8,510 bases of DNA from Kiloniellaceae bacterium (GCA_028280915.1 JANQKX010000433.1:1-8510); one strand, 5' to 3'. Numbered from the stretch's first letter, positions 1 to 6,058 are shown. Notes: generated by a model from the sequence alone, not told the origin. Translations and numbers: made by a program.

Positions 1-858
1 GGCCACCGCCTGCACGATGGAGCCGGCCAGGGTCACGGGACTGGTGGCCCCCATTTGCCCGGCCGAGATCAATTGCACGGGCAGGCCATGACGCACGGCC
101 TGCTCCACAACCTCGCAGGCCTCGGTCGCAAAACGCATGGGCGGGACCACATGGGCCGCCATGATGGTCAGGAAGGGCGCCGCCCGGAAAGCCGCCTCGC
201 CGCCCGCGACCCGGTAGCACATCTCGGCGACGGGCCGCACGTTCTCCGGCAGGGTGACGCTGATGCAGACGTGCTTGGAAGTCCCCGCCAGGCAGGCATA
301 GAGCGTGTTCACATCCAGCGTCAGCGGATCGGGCGCGTCGGTCCCCACCACCGGGCGGCTGAAAAAGTGGATGTGCTCCTGCACATCGACCACCCGGGCC
401 ATGTCGTAAAGATCGCCGATCGTGGTGTTCCGGTAGCGATGGGTGGTCAAGTCGAGGATCTTCGGCGCCGCGCCGCCGGTGCCCGTGTGAACCCGGCTGC
501 CGGTCAAGTCCAGGCGGTATCCCTCCCGGCGGCTGGCCAGCATGACATCGCGGCGCAGGCCGGCCAGCACGTCCTCGACCAGGGGCCGGGGGAAGAGCAG
601 GCGCCCCGCGTCGGTCAAGCGGCCGCCCCGGGCGGTCACCCGTTCCACCATGCCGATGGACGCCTGGGACAGCCCCAGGGTCTCCAAGAGATCCAGCACC
701 GCGGCGTGGATTTGTGCCACCTCCGGCTCGGACAGCGGGGCGTAGCGGCCGCCCACCGGCCCCATCCAAGAGCTATCGCTGGTATCTTCCGCCGTCTTCC
801 GCCGCGCGGCCAGGCGTTCCCGGCGCCCCCGCCGGCTGCTCTGGGATGGATCGCTCAT
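1..858 (-). CDS. MttB-family (trimethylamine methyltransferase-like) protein, N-terminal part, cut by window edge
   Basis: The frame is open from the ATG at 858 to base 1, giving 286 residues with no stop; MttB-family proteins are usually about 480-520 residues, so the C-terminal 40% lies outside. Seen: a basic N-terminus (SSRRGRRERLAARR, 7-20), a helical segment (EVAQIHAAVLDLLETLG, 46-62), the TGTGGAAPKILDL stretch (125-137), and MGATSPVTLAGSIVQA (270-285), which is typical of the TIM-barrel core. The family moves a methyl group from a methylamine or quaternary amine (for example trimethylamine or glycine betaine) to a cytoplasmic corrinoid protein. Bacterial members with this basic N-terminus mostly lack pyrrolysine, but the deciding position lies beyond the window. 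There is no clear Shine-Dalgarno; an in-frame ATG at 873 would add five residues (MRFAE). It is divergent from the LysR gene. The family is secure, the substrate unknown. Confidence 0.85.
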   Translation of the reverse strand, partial: MSDPSQSSRRGRRERLAARRKTAEDTSDSSWMGPVGGRYAPLSEPEVAQIHAAVLDLLETLGLSQASIGMVERVTARGGRLTDAGRLLFPRPLVEDVLAGLRRDVMLASRREGYRLDLTGSRVHTGTGGAAPKILDLTTHRYRNTTIGDLYDMARVVDVQEHIHFFSRPVVGTDAPDPLTLDVNTLYACLAGTSKHVCISVTLPENVRPVAEMCYRVAGGEAAFRAAPFLTIMAAHVVPPMRFATEACEVVEQAVRHGLPVQLISAGQMGATSPVTLAGSIVQAVA

Positions 859-871
859 CTCTGCAAAACGC

Positions 872-907
872 ATTCAATTCATCTATCTGCAGAGTGAAAC
901 ATTGAAT
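872..907. promoter_or_regulatory. Nested palindrome upstream of the MttB-family gene, probable operator
   Basis: The arms ATTCAAT (872-878) and ATTGAAT (901-907) are perfect inverted repeats. Their centre (889.5) coincides with the centre of a second perfect palindrome, TCTGCAGA (886-893). The element starts 13 bp upstream of the methyltransferase start codon, where a repressor or activator of that gene could bind. The LysR protein encoded next door is the obvious candidate, by inference from the divergent layout. Confidence 0.4.
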
Positions 908-912
908 TACCT

Positions 913-939
913 GTGACAAAGGATATTAATTCGTATAAT
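913..939 (+). promoter_or_regulatory. Candidate sigma-70 promoter of the LysR-type regulator gene
   Basis: A perfect -10 hexamer TATAAT lies at 934-939. GTGACA at 913-918 matches five of six bases of the -35 consensus, although the 15-bp spacer is shorter than ideal. Transcription would begin near 946, leaving a leader of about 20 nt. The -10 box touches the dyad at 938-960, which is the arrangement expected for autorepression. Confidence 0.45.
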
Positions 940-960
940 AGATGAAGAAACGTCATCTAT
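938..960. promoter_or_regulatory. LysR-type binding dyad (T-N11-A), likely autoregulatory operator
   Basis: ATAGATGA (938-945) and TCATCTAT (953-960) form a perfect 8-bp inverted repeat with a 7-bp spacer. T943 and A955 give the T-N11-A core known for LysR-family boxes, exactly centred on the dyad. A third copy of the half-site, TCATCTAT, lies at 879-886 on the methyltransferase side. The dyad overlaps the predicted -10 box and ends 6 bp before the LysR start codon. Assignment to the LysR protein is inference from position and symmetry. Confidence 0.55.
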
Positions 961-966
961 AGTGCT

Positions 967-1863
967 ATGAACGTCTCCCTCTCCGGTTTGCGCGCCTTCG
1001 AGGTCGCGGCCCGCCTTCAGAGCTTCCAGGCCGCCGCCCAGGAGCTGAACCTGTCGCCGACGGCGGTCAGCCACCGCATCCGCGGTTTGGAAGCCGCCTT
1101 GGGCCGGGAGTTGTTTGTCCGTTCCGCCCGAAAAGTGGCCCTGACCACGGAAGGCGCCGAGCTGGCGCGCACCTTGCGGCCCGCCTTCCGCGCGATTGAC
1201 GAGGCCGTGGACCGCTTCATGGTGGCGCCCAACCGACAGACGGTCACCCTGGGCGTGGGGCCCATCTTCGCCGCGCGGTGGCTGGCGAAGCGCTTGGGCG
1301 CCTTTTTGTCCCATCAACCGGGTACGGATCTGCGCATACACCACACGCCCCTGCCCGTGGTGCTGCAGATGGATCGCTACGACATCGCCATTGCCTGGGG
1401 CGACGGCCGTTGGCCGGGGCTGACGGCGACCCCCATCATGGCAGTCTCCCTCTCCCCCGTGCACGCGCCGGGCGCAGCCTTCGTCCCGGCGGCGGGGTTG
1501 ACCCTTGAGACGCTGGAACAGACTCCCCTACTGCACCAGCGGGACCGGGAGGATTGGCGCGCTTGGCTGACGCTTGCGGGCGCCGACCCACACCTGGCCG
1601 CCAGGGGCACGGTGGTGGAGGATACCAACGTGCTGTTGCAGGCCATCATGAGCGGTCAGGGCATCGGCCTTGGGGTGTTCCCCTTGGTGGCCGACGAAAT
1701 CGCATCGCAAACCCTGATCCGCCCCTGGCCCCAGGCCCTCAGCCCGTCAAAAGCCTACCATGTGGTCCATGCCCCCGATGCCCTGGAGCGCCCGCCGGTC
1801 CGGGCATTGAGAGATTGGCTGGTCGCGAAAACACGCCGCTCGGTTTCCCCGGACGAGGATTGA
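967..1863 (+). CDS. LysR-family transcriptional regulator, GcvA-like
   Basis: A full-length 298-residue LysR-type regulator. The N-terminal winged helix-turn-helix is clear: LRAFEVAARLQSFQAAAQEL, then LSPTAVSHRIRGLEAALG (29-46) and LFVRSARKVALTTEGAEL (49-66). Residues from about 90 onward form the two-lobed effector-binding domain. The SPTAVSHRIRGLE recognition helix and the wording of the N-terminus resemble the GcvA subgroup. The start fits the family alignment, but no Shine-Dalgarno precedes it; a TATAAT box sits only 28 bp upstream. It is divergent from the MttB-family gene with a 108-bp gap holding two dyads, the classic arrangement in which a LysR protein controls its divergent neighbour and itself. 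The ligand cannot be read from sequence; a methylated amine or a downstream metabolite is an inference. Confidence 0.93.
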   Translation: MNVSLSGLRAFEVAARLQSFQAAAQELNLSPTAVSHRIRGLEAALGRELFVRSARKVALTTEGAELARTLRPAFRAIDEAVDRFMVAPNRQTVTLGVGPIFAARWLAKRLGAFLSHQPGTDLRIHHTPLPVVLQMDRYDIAIAWGDGRWPGLTATPIMAVSLSPVHAPGAAFVPAAGLTLETLEQTPLLHQRDREDWRAWLTLAGADPHLAARGTVVEDTNVLLQAIMSGQGIGLGVFPLVADEIASQTLIRPWPQALSPSKAYHVVHAPDALERPPVRALRDWLVAKTRRSVSPDED

Positions 1864-1954
1864 GGGGACGTGTTGCGGAGGGATCGCTGGTGCAGGGGAC
1901 ATAATGCTGCCCGACCACGGACTGAGCCAACAGGTCCACGGCCTTTTCCTTGCC

Positions 1955-2758
1955 TCACGCGCCGGTTATTTTTTCTTGCACGGCACCCATGCGGGCGAAG
2001 GCGTCGTCGATGGCCGCCTTGACGGCGTCCCTCGCCACACCGTGGTCCAACGGCCTTAGTCCGGTATAGAGTCTCAGGTCTTCGGGGCTTTCTGCCCGGG
2101 TCGAGACCATGGACGCGGTGCCCCGCGCCGTTTCCACCGCCGCGGCAATGGCGAACTCGCGGGAGAGACCGCCGTTCAAACCCGCCGCGACCATGGCGTC
2201 GAACACCGGCAAAAAGTAAGTGGGCCCGACGGCCGTCAGGGCGGTGTAGAGGTTCATCTGCGCGTCGGAGACCTGGACGGAGCTGCCAAGCACCGCGAGG
2301 AAGGCGTCGGCGAGGGCGCGCGCCTCCCCGCTTACCTGCGTGCCGTAGGCGACGGGATTGTAGCCTGCCCCGACCAACGAGGGGGCGTTCGGGTTTACCC
2401 GCACGGCCGCCGTGCCCGACGGCAAAAGGGTTTCCAAGAAATCCAAGGGCAAGGCGGCGGCGAAGGAGACGATCACGGGACCAGGACCCAAGCGGTCATG
2501 AAGCGCCGCCAAAATGTCGGCCACGACGGGCGGCGGCACGGCGATGACGATCAGGTCCGACCCGGCCGCCTCTGCTGGATCGGCTGTGATCTTGACGCCG
2601 AAGTCTCGAGCCATTCTTTCGCGTTTTTTGTCGTCGCATTCGACCGCGGTGATGTCTCCGGGCCGACACCCAGTCCCTTTCACCAGGCGGTCGATCACCG
2701 CGCCGCCGATGGCGCCCGCGCCGATGATGGCGATTCGTTTTCCGTGCAGCTTTTCCAT
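1955..2758 (-). CDS. ProC-like NAD(P)-dependent oxidoreductase (pyrroline-5-carboxylate reductase fold)
   Basis: 267 residues, the usual size for ProC. An N-terminal Rossmann domain has GAGAIG (13-18) after the first strand, and VIAVPPPVV (71-79) occupies the position where ProC has its VKPQ motif. VRVNPNAPSLVGAGY (119-133) corresponds to the MPNTPA loop, and a C-terminal helical dimerisation domain ends in GLRPLDHGVARDAVKAAIDDAF (233-254). The SPGGTT signature of true P5C reductases is missing: the segment reads AESPEDLRLYTGLRPLD. E40 ends the second strand (TAVECDD), and an acidic residue there usually favours NAD over NADP. A substrate other than pyrroline-5-carboxylate is therefore likely, perhaps another cyclic imine or 2-oxo/imino compound. 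GAGGG sits upstream of the ATG at good spacing. It is the last gene of a three-gene minus-strand operon, 68 bp after the HbpS-like gene. Confidence 0.85.
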   Translation of the reverse strand: MEKLHGKRIAIIGAGAIGGAVIDRLVKGTGCRPGDITAVECDDKKRERMARDFGVKITADPAEAAGSDLIVIAVPPPVVADILAALHDRLGPGPVIVSFAAALPLDFLETLLPSGTAAVRVNPNAPSLVGAGYNPVAYGTQVSGEARALADAFLAVLGSSVQVSDAQMNLYTALTAVGPTYFLPVFDAMVAAGLNGGLSREFAIAAAVETARGTASMVSTRAESPEDLRLYTGLRPLDHGVARDAVKAAIDDAFARMGAVQEKITGA

Positions 2759-2826
2759 TACTGACCCTCGTCAAATAATTCTTTATTAGCCAGATTTTTG
2801 AAGTCCTGAGCGGGGAAAGGCAAAGC

Positions 2827-3285
2827 TCACCACTCCACATCCAGCCCGGTGACATCGGCGACCAACCCTACGCTTTCGATGGCCGCCTTGGCATGGGCCT
2901 CGTCGCCGGCGCCTGTGTCCCCGGCAATGGCAACCGCGCCGAGCAGGGTCCCCGCGTCATCGCGGATGATGACCCCGCCCAGCGCTCCCCACAATGGTGC
3001 CCCCACCCGGCTTTGCGCTACCCTGGAGGCACTTTCGAACCAGGTCGGCTTGCGTTTTGCCAAATCCATGATCGCCCGGGTGGGCATCCCGATGACCACG
3101 CAGGACTTGGCCTTGGATTCGGCGATGTCCAGGAGCAGCGGTGGCGCGCCCGGTTCGCGTGTCAAGTTCAGGGCGTAACCCTGGGCGTCCACCACGGCGG
3201 CGGCCAGGAGAATGGAGGGGTGAACCCGGGGGCCGCTGAACGCATGGTCCAAAATTTTTCGTACGGTGTCTAAGGTCAGCGTCAC
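2827..3285 (-). CDS. GlcG/HbpS-family (DUF336, haem-degrading-like) small protein
   Basis: 152 residues from the GTG at 3285. That start is preferred over the GTG at 3318 because AAAGG (3298-3294) lies 8 nt before it and because family members usually begin with a short MTLTL-type strand. Family hallmarks are AAAVVDAQGYALNLTREPGAP (28-48), IAESKAKSC (54-62), MPTRAI (67-72) and GALGGVIIRDDAGTLLGAVAIAG (100-122) with TGAGDEAHAKAA (124-135). Members include Streptomyces HbpS, which binds haem, the GlcG proteins of glycolate operons, and the C-terminal domain of PduO. Many are accessory proteins beside catabolic oxidoreductases and have no proven activity. No signal peptide is seen, so it is probably cytoplasmic. 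It lies 45 bp after the cupin gene and before the ProC-like gene in the same operon. Its role here is unknown. Confidence 0.82.
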   Translation of the reverse strand: MTLTLDTVRKILDHAFSGPRVHPSILLAAAVVDAQGYALNLTREPGAPPLLLDIAESKAKSCVVIGMPTRAIMDLAKRKPTWFESASRVAQSRVGAPLWGALGGVIIRDDAGTLLGAVAIAGDTGAGDEAHAKAAIESVGLVADVTGLDVEW

Positions 3286-3330
3286 TTCTGTCACCTTTGC
3301 TGTAAAGCCTTGCCCCACGCGCTCTTGATC

Positions 3331-3927
3331 TTAACGGGCATCGGAAATGCTGCCCAACTCGTCCAGGGTGAAACGCTGGGCTTCGCCCTTTTCCAGGTCG
3401 TACTTACAACGCTCCCCCTGAAGCACGAAGTTATGGGCGTAAAGGTGGAGGTGCAGCAGGGGCTGGCCGTCCATGGCATTGACCTCGTGAATGCCGTCGG
3501 GCTGCATGGTCACCGCCGTGCCGGGGGCCACGATCAGCTCCCCCTTGTGAACCAGGGGCCCCTCACCCGGCTCATCATCCCGGCGCTTGAGGTACAATTG
3601 GTGGCACTCGCGGCCTCTCACCCCGGCAATGATGGCCCAGGCATCGCCATGATCGTGGGGGGCGTAATACTGATGAGAGGCGCCCGCGTTGACGTAGAGA
3701 GAATAACTGCCGTCGTCATATTCGTGGATGAGGTAGGAGCATTCCAAGGCATCGTCCGTCGGCAAAGGGAAGTCCTCGAAGGTGAAGTACTCCCGCTGCG
3801 CCGCCAGTTCAATCAAGCGGGCCCTTCCCTTTTCCAAATTCTCGACGCTGGGGCCGGACGCCATGATGTGTCGAATATCGCTGATGGCGTCATCGACCAG
3901 ACGCCGACGCTCTTGAGACTTGGACAT
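3331..3927 (-). CDS. Cysteine dioxygenase-like cupin (thiol dioxygenase superfamily)
   Basis: 198 residues, close to the size of cysteine and 3-mercaptopropionate dioxygenases. The metal site is visible: PHDHGDAW supplies H91 and H93, and DGIHEV supplies the third histidine, H147. LHLHLYAHNF (158-167) matches the SLHLYSPPF region of cysteine dioxygenase, so H161 and Y163 correspond to the catalytic His and Tyr. The serine of that triad is replaced by H159, and the position of the crosslinking cysteine is A98. The protein is therefore likely a cytoplasmic mononuclear Fe(II) enzyme acting on a thiol or a related small molecule; the substrate is not readable. GGAGGAGG just before the ATG is a very strong ribosome-binding site. 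It is the first gene of the minus-strand operon with the HbpS-like and ProC-like genes. Confidence 0.8.
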   Translation of the reverse strand: MSKSQERRRLVDDAISDIRHIMASGPSVENLEKGRARLIELAAQREYFTFEDFPLPTDDALECSYLIHEYDDGSYSLYVNAGASHQYYAPHDHGDAWAIIAGVRGRECHQLYLKRRDDEPGEGPLVHKGELIVAPGTAVTMQPDGIHEVNAMDGQPLLHLHLYAHNFVLQGERCKYDLEKGEAQRFTLDELGSISDAR

Positions 3928-4079
3928 GTCGCCTCCTCCCTAATGGGCAAAGACCCCTCCCGGTTTTCCCGGTCAACATGACCAAGCCCGCGCGAAAGGC
4001 GCGGCGCCGTTCGATCCCAAGGGGGTTCTTTGCAGTGTCACTCTGGTTTAAGGCCAAACGCGCCTGCGAGAAATTACTG

Positions 4080-4110
4080 ATGCGACATCAGACAGAACTC
4101 ATGCGACTTC
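4080..4110. promoter_or_regulatory. Direct repeat with 21-bp period, candidate AraC-type operator
   Basis: ATGCGACATC (4080-4089) and ATGCGACTTC (4101-4110) agree at nine of ten positions and start exactly 21 bp apart, two helical turns. AraC-family dimers commonly bind tandem half-sites with this period. The left copy also lies in a perfect palindrome, TGATG-CGA-CATCA (4078-4090). The site is about 150-180 bp upstream of the cupin start. A related TTGCGACGTC occurs at 5542-5551, upstream of the AraC gene itself. Binding by the AraC protein in this window is an inference. Confidence 0.4.
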
Positions 4111-4140
4111 GGCAATTTGGCGACCTGACGCGGAGGAAAG

Positions 4141-4153
4141 GGCCCATCGGGCC
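4141..4153 (-). terminator. Weak terminator-like hairpin after the RidA gene
   Basis: On the minus strand GGCCC-GAT-GGGCC begins immediately after the RidA stop codon and is followed by CTTTCC. The stem is only 5 bp, the loop 3 nt and the U-run poor, so read-through into the cupin operon is quite possible. Confidence 0.25.
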
Positions 4154-4537
4154 TCAATCCGGCTTGAGGTAAGCAATACAATCCATCTTGATGAGCATGT
4201 CCCAGACCTGGCCAGCGCCCACGGTCAAGCGTGCCGGATAAGGCGGCTCAAAGTATTCCTCGTAGGTTTTGTTAAAGGCTTCATAGTCCTCGGGATGCTG
4301 CAGATAGACATCCATTTTGATCACCTGATCCAAGCCGGCCCCGGCCGCCCTGAGGATGGCTTGAATGTTCGCCATGGTTTGCCGGGTCTGGGCCACCACG
4401 TCATCGCCCAGGATCTCGTGCGTTTCGGGATGCAGGGCGCCGATACCCGACAGAAACAGAAAGTCCCCGGCACGAATCGCCGGCGAATAGGGGCCGGCCC
4501 CAAAAGGGGCGTCCTTGGCGATGATGGCGTTCCTCAC
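4154..4537 (-). CDS. RidA/YjgF/YER057c-family protein, probable imine/enamine deaminase
   Basis: 127 residues, the family's normal length. RidA hydrolyses reactive 2-imino/enamine acids to 2-oxo acids plus ammonia in the cytoplasm. Visible motifs are APFGAGPYSPAI (10-21), FLFLSGIGALHPET (26-39), TRQTMANIQAILRAAGAGLDQVIKMDVYL (51-79) and YPARLTVGAGQVWDMLIKMDCIAYL (100-124). The substrate-carboxylate arginine is present (R103), but the usual cysteine after it is T105, and the glutamate near the end (E120 in the E. coli protein) is D119. This points to a non-archetypal Rid subgroup with altered specificity. The GTG at 4537 is preferred over an upstream ATG at 4612: GAGG lies 8 nt before it, the family alignment begins there, and the longer form would overlap the regulator by 79 bp. 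Its GTG overlaps the upstream regulator's TGA (GTGA), implying translational coupling. Confidence 0.88.
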   Translation of the reverse strand: MRNAIIAKDAPFGAGPYSPAIRAGDFLFLSGIGALHPETHEILGDDVVAQTRQTMANIQAILRAAGAGLDQVIKMDVYLQHPEDYEAFNKTYEEYFEPPYPARLTVGAGQVWDMLIKMDCIAYLKPD

Positions 4538-5508
4538 GATGAGATCCTCTTTTTGTGTGTGGACCAAGTGCGCTCCCGCGTCGGCATTTTGCCATACTGC
4601 CCCAGATAACATTTGGCGAAATAGGAGGCCGAGCTAAAGCCCGAGGCAAAGGCCACCTCCGCCACGGACAAAGCCGTGGCACGCAGCAAAGTGCGGGCGT
4701 TGTTCAAGCGGATTTCCCGGTAATAAAGCTGGGGCGTGCGGCCCAGGTTGCTGCGGAAAAGCCGTTCTAGGTGGCGCCGGGACACCCCTAGACGCTCGGC
4801 GATGGCGCCCTGGGACAGGGGCGTTTCCATATGGCTCTCCATCAAGCCGATGGCCTTGATGAGCAGGTGATTGTTGATCCCGATGCGCTCGGGCACCGCC
4901 AGCCGCTGGTGCATGTGATTGGGCCGGGTGCGGCCGTGGACCAGCTGCTCGGCGACGGCCGTGGCCAGTTCCAGCCCATGGGCCGTGGCCACGAAGGACA
5001 AAAACATGTCCGTGGCCGCGGAGCCACCGGAACAGGTAAAAATCCGGCCGTCGATGGCGAAAATCTCATCCGTGATGCGCAGCTTGGGATAGGTCTCGCG
5101 AAAGGCCGACAAGTCTTCCCAATGGATGGTGCAGCGCTTGTCATGAAGCAGGCCCGCCCGGGCCAGAACCCAGCTGCCCGTGGAGATGGCGCCGATTTTC
5201 AGCCCGGCGGCGTATTGGTTTCGCAGCCAATTGAGAAGGCCGGGTTGCTTGAACCTGTGCCCGCCGATGCCGCAACACAGCGTGACGCTGTCCAGGGACG
5301 GCGCCGACTGAAGACTAAAATCCACCAAGGACCGGAAGCCGTTCATGGCGGTGACACTATCGCTGTCCAAGGCCAAGGTGTGCCAGCGGTAAAGCTCCTT
5401 TTCGCTCACGTAGTTCGCCAAGGCCAAGACGTCCACCGCCGAGGCGACGGGGGCCAGGGGAAAGCCGGGCAAGAGGATAAACCCGAAATGTTCAGTGACA
5501 CCGTCCAT
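4534..5508 (-). CDS. GlxA-family AraC-type transcriptional regulator (DJ-1/PfpI-like domain plus AraC HTH)
   Basis: 324 residues, typical for this family. Residues 8 to about 185 form a DJ-1/PfpI (class I amidotransferase-like) domain. The nucleophile elbow reads IGAISTGSWVLARAGLL (105-121), with T110 where the catalytic cysteine would be, and is followed by CTIHWE (126-131) and FTCSGGSAATDMFL (157-170). The C-terminus carries two AraC helix-turn-helices: LSQGAIAERLGVSRRHLERLF (231-251) and SVAEVAFASGFSSASYFAKC (281-300). The N-terminal domain is thus a ligand sensor rather than an enzyme. Known relatives include GbdR (glycine betaine/dimethylglycine), CdhR (carnitine) and ArgR of Pseudomonas, usually activators of catabolic genes. 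Here it probably controls the divergent transporter gene, its own RidA partner and perhaps the cupin operon. It has no strong Shine-Dalgarno; the specific ligand is unknown. Confidence 0.92.
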   Translation of the reverse strand: MDGVTEHFGFILLPGFPLAPVASAVDVLALANYVSEKELYRWHTLALDSDSVTAMNGFRSLVDFSLQSAPSLDSVTLCCGIGGHRFKQPGLLNWLRNQYAAGLKIGAISTGSWVLARAGLLHDKRCTIHWEDLSAFRETYPKLRITDEIFAIDGRIFTCSGGSAATDMFLSFVATAHGLELATAVAEQLVHGRTRPNHMHQRLAVPERIGINNHLLIKAIGLMESHMETPLSQGAIAERLGVSRRHLERLFRSNLGRTPQLYYREIRLNNARTLLRATALSVAEVAFASGFSSASYFAKCYLGQYGKMPTRERTWSTHKKRISS

Positions 5509-5651
5509 GAGCCGGTCCAGGGAGTTTGCTTAACCGATCGCTTGCGACGTCTCGCGAGAGAGGTCCATGCTTGCGTGACAAAACCCCTTGGTCAAGCGGC
5601 AAGTCTCAACGGCGGCGAGGATCACACGCAGTGAACCGTCCGGCCGACCGG

Positions 5652-5670
5652 CGCCCGGCCCGGGCGTTTT
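5652..5670 (+). terminator. Terminator-like GC hairpin with a T run on the plus strand
   Basis: CGCCCG (5652-5657) pairs perfectly with CGGGCG (5661-5666) around a 3-nt loop, followed by TTTT (5667-5670). The T run is short. No plus-strand gene lies upstream, so if it is functional it would end a short leader or small RNA; it may be only a GC palindrome. Confidence 0.3.
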
Positions 5671-5689
5671 CCGTGATCGTAAAATTCCA

Positions 5690-5719
5690 TTGACAGGATA
5701 TCCAACCTGGCTCTTAAAT
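5690..5719 (+). promoter_or_regulatory. Sigma-70-like promoter candidate for the binding-protein gene
   Basis: A perfect -35 box TTGACA (5690-5695) is followed after 18 bp by TTAAAT (5714-5719), which matches the -10 consensus at four positions including the important last T. Transcription would start near 5726, giving a leader of roughly 430 nt before the binding-protein start codon. It points toward that gene. Confidence 0.45.
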
Positions 5720-5785
5720 GCGGTGAAACTGCACCAGGCCAAAAAAATGTTTGTCGATCTGATAAATTGCCATTGCAGGCGCACC

Positions 5786-5803
5786 GACAAGTCCAACCTT
5801 GTC
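5786..5803 (+). repeat. Small inverted repeat in the predicted leader
   Basis: GACAAG (5786-5791) and CTTGTC (5798-5803) are perfect inverted repeats around TCCAAC. An overlapping alternative pairing joins CGACA (5785-5789) with TGTCG (5804-5808). It lies just downstream of the predicted promoter. Confidence 0.3.
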
Positions 5804-6058
5804 TGTCGATGAAGGCGTTTGCGTGACACGCACCGCCCAGGCGGAGCGCCAAATCAGCTCGTGCGTTTGGTGCTCCAAGATCTGAAATAAAAAGATCCCC
5901 TGAAAATCTGGCGGTACCGGTTTCGCAAAAAGGGTCGCGACCAGCGCTCCAGCCGCGTCACCATCGTCAGGCAAACGCCTAGCTCAGATCCCCTCTTTGA
6001 CGTGTTTTGCATTGCTGTCCACCTGCCAAGGTCGGCGGGCGGGATGAGTTTGTTCCGG

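Larger units (their letters stand above)
3928..4153. other. Intergenic region upstream of the cupin operon
   Basis: The 226 bp between the RidA stop and the cupin start hold no convincing gene. They contain a palindromic GGCCC-ATC-GGGCC (4141-4153) directly after the RidA stop, a 21-bp-period direct repeat (4080-4110), and a short tandem repeat TCCCGGT-TT-TCCCGGT (3958-3973). A promoter for the cupin operon probably lies between about 3960 and 4080 on the minus strand, but no hexamer pair stands out. Confidence 0.5.

Noticed and set aside
55..897. 280-residue plus-strand open frame
   Set aside because: It is the antisense shadow of the MttB-family gene: low-complexity His/Arg/Gly/Ala composition, no recognisable domain, while the minus strand gives a clear protein family.
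1864..1954. Possible bidirectional terminator between the convergent LysR and ProC-like genes
   Set aside because: Only weak 4-bp pairings and no stem followed by a T run were found, so none is claimed.
3286..3318. Upstream GTG start for the HbpS-like protein
   Set aside because: The GTG at 3285 has AAAGG at good spacing and matches the family's usual beginning; the longer form cannot be fully excluded.
3310..3981. 223-residue plus-strand open frame over the cupin gene
   Set aside because: The minus-strand cupin has clear metal-binding motifs and a strong ribosome-binding site; this frame shows no family resemblance.
4538..4612. Upstream ATG start adding 25 residues to the RidA-family protein
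   Set aside because: The extension lies inside the regulator's coding sequence and precedes the normal RidA N-terminus; the GTG at 4537 has a well-placed GAGG.
4831..5634. 267-residue plus-strand open frame over the AraC-type regulator
   Set aside because: It is a shadow of a well-supported regulator gene; the composition is typical of antisense GC-rich frames.
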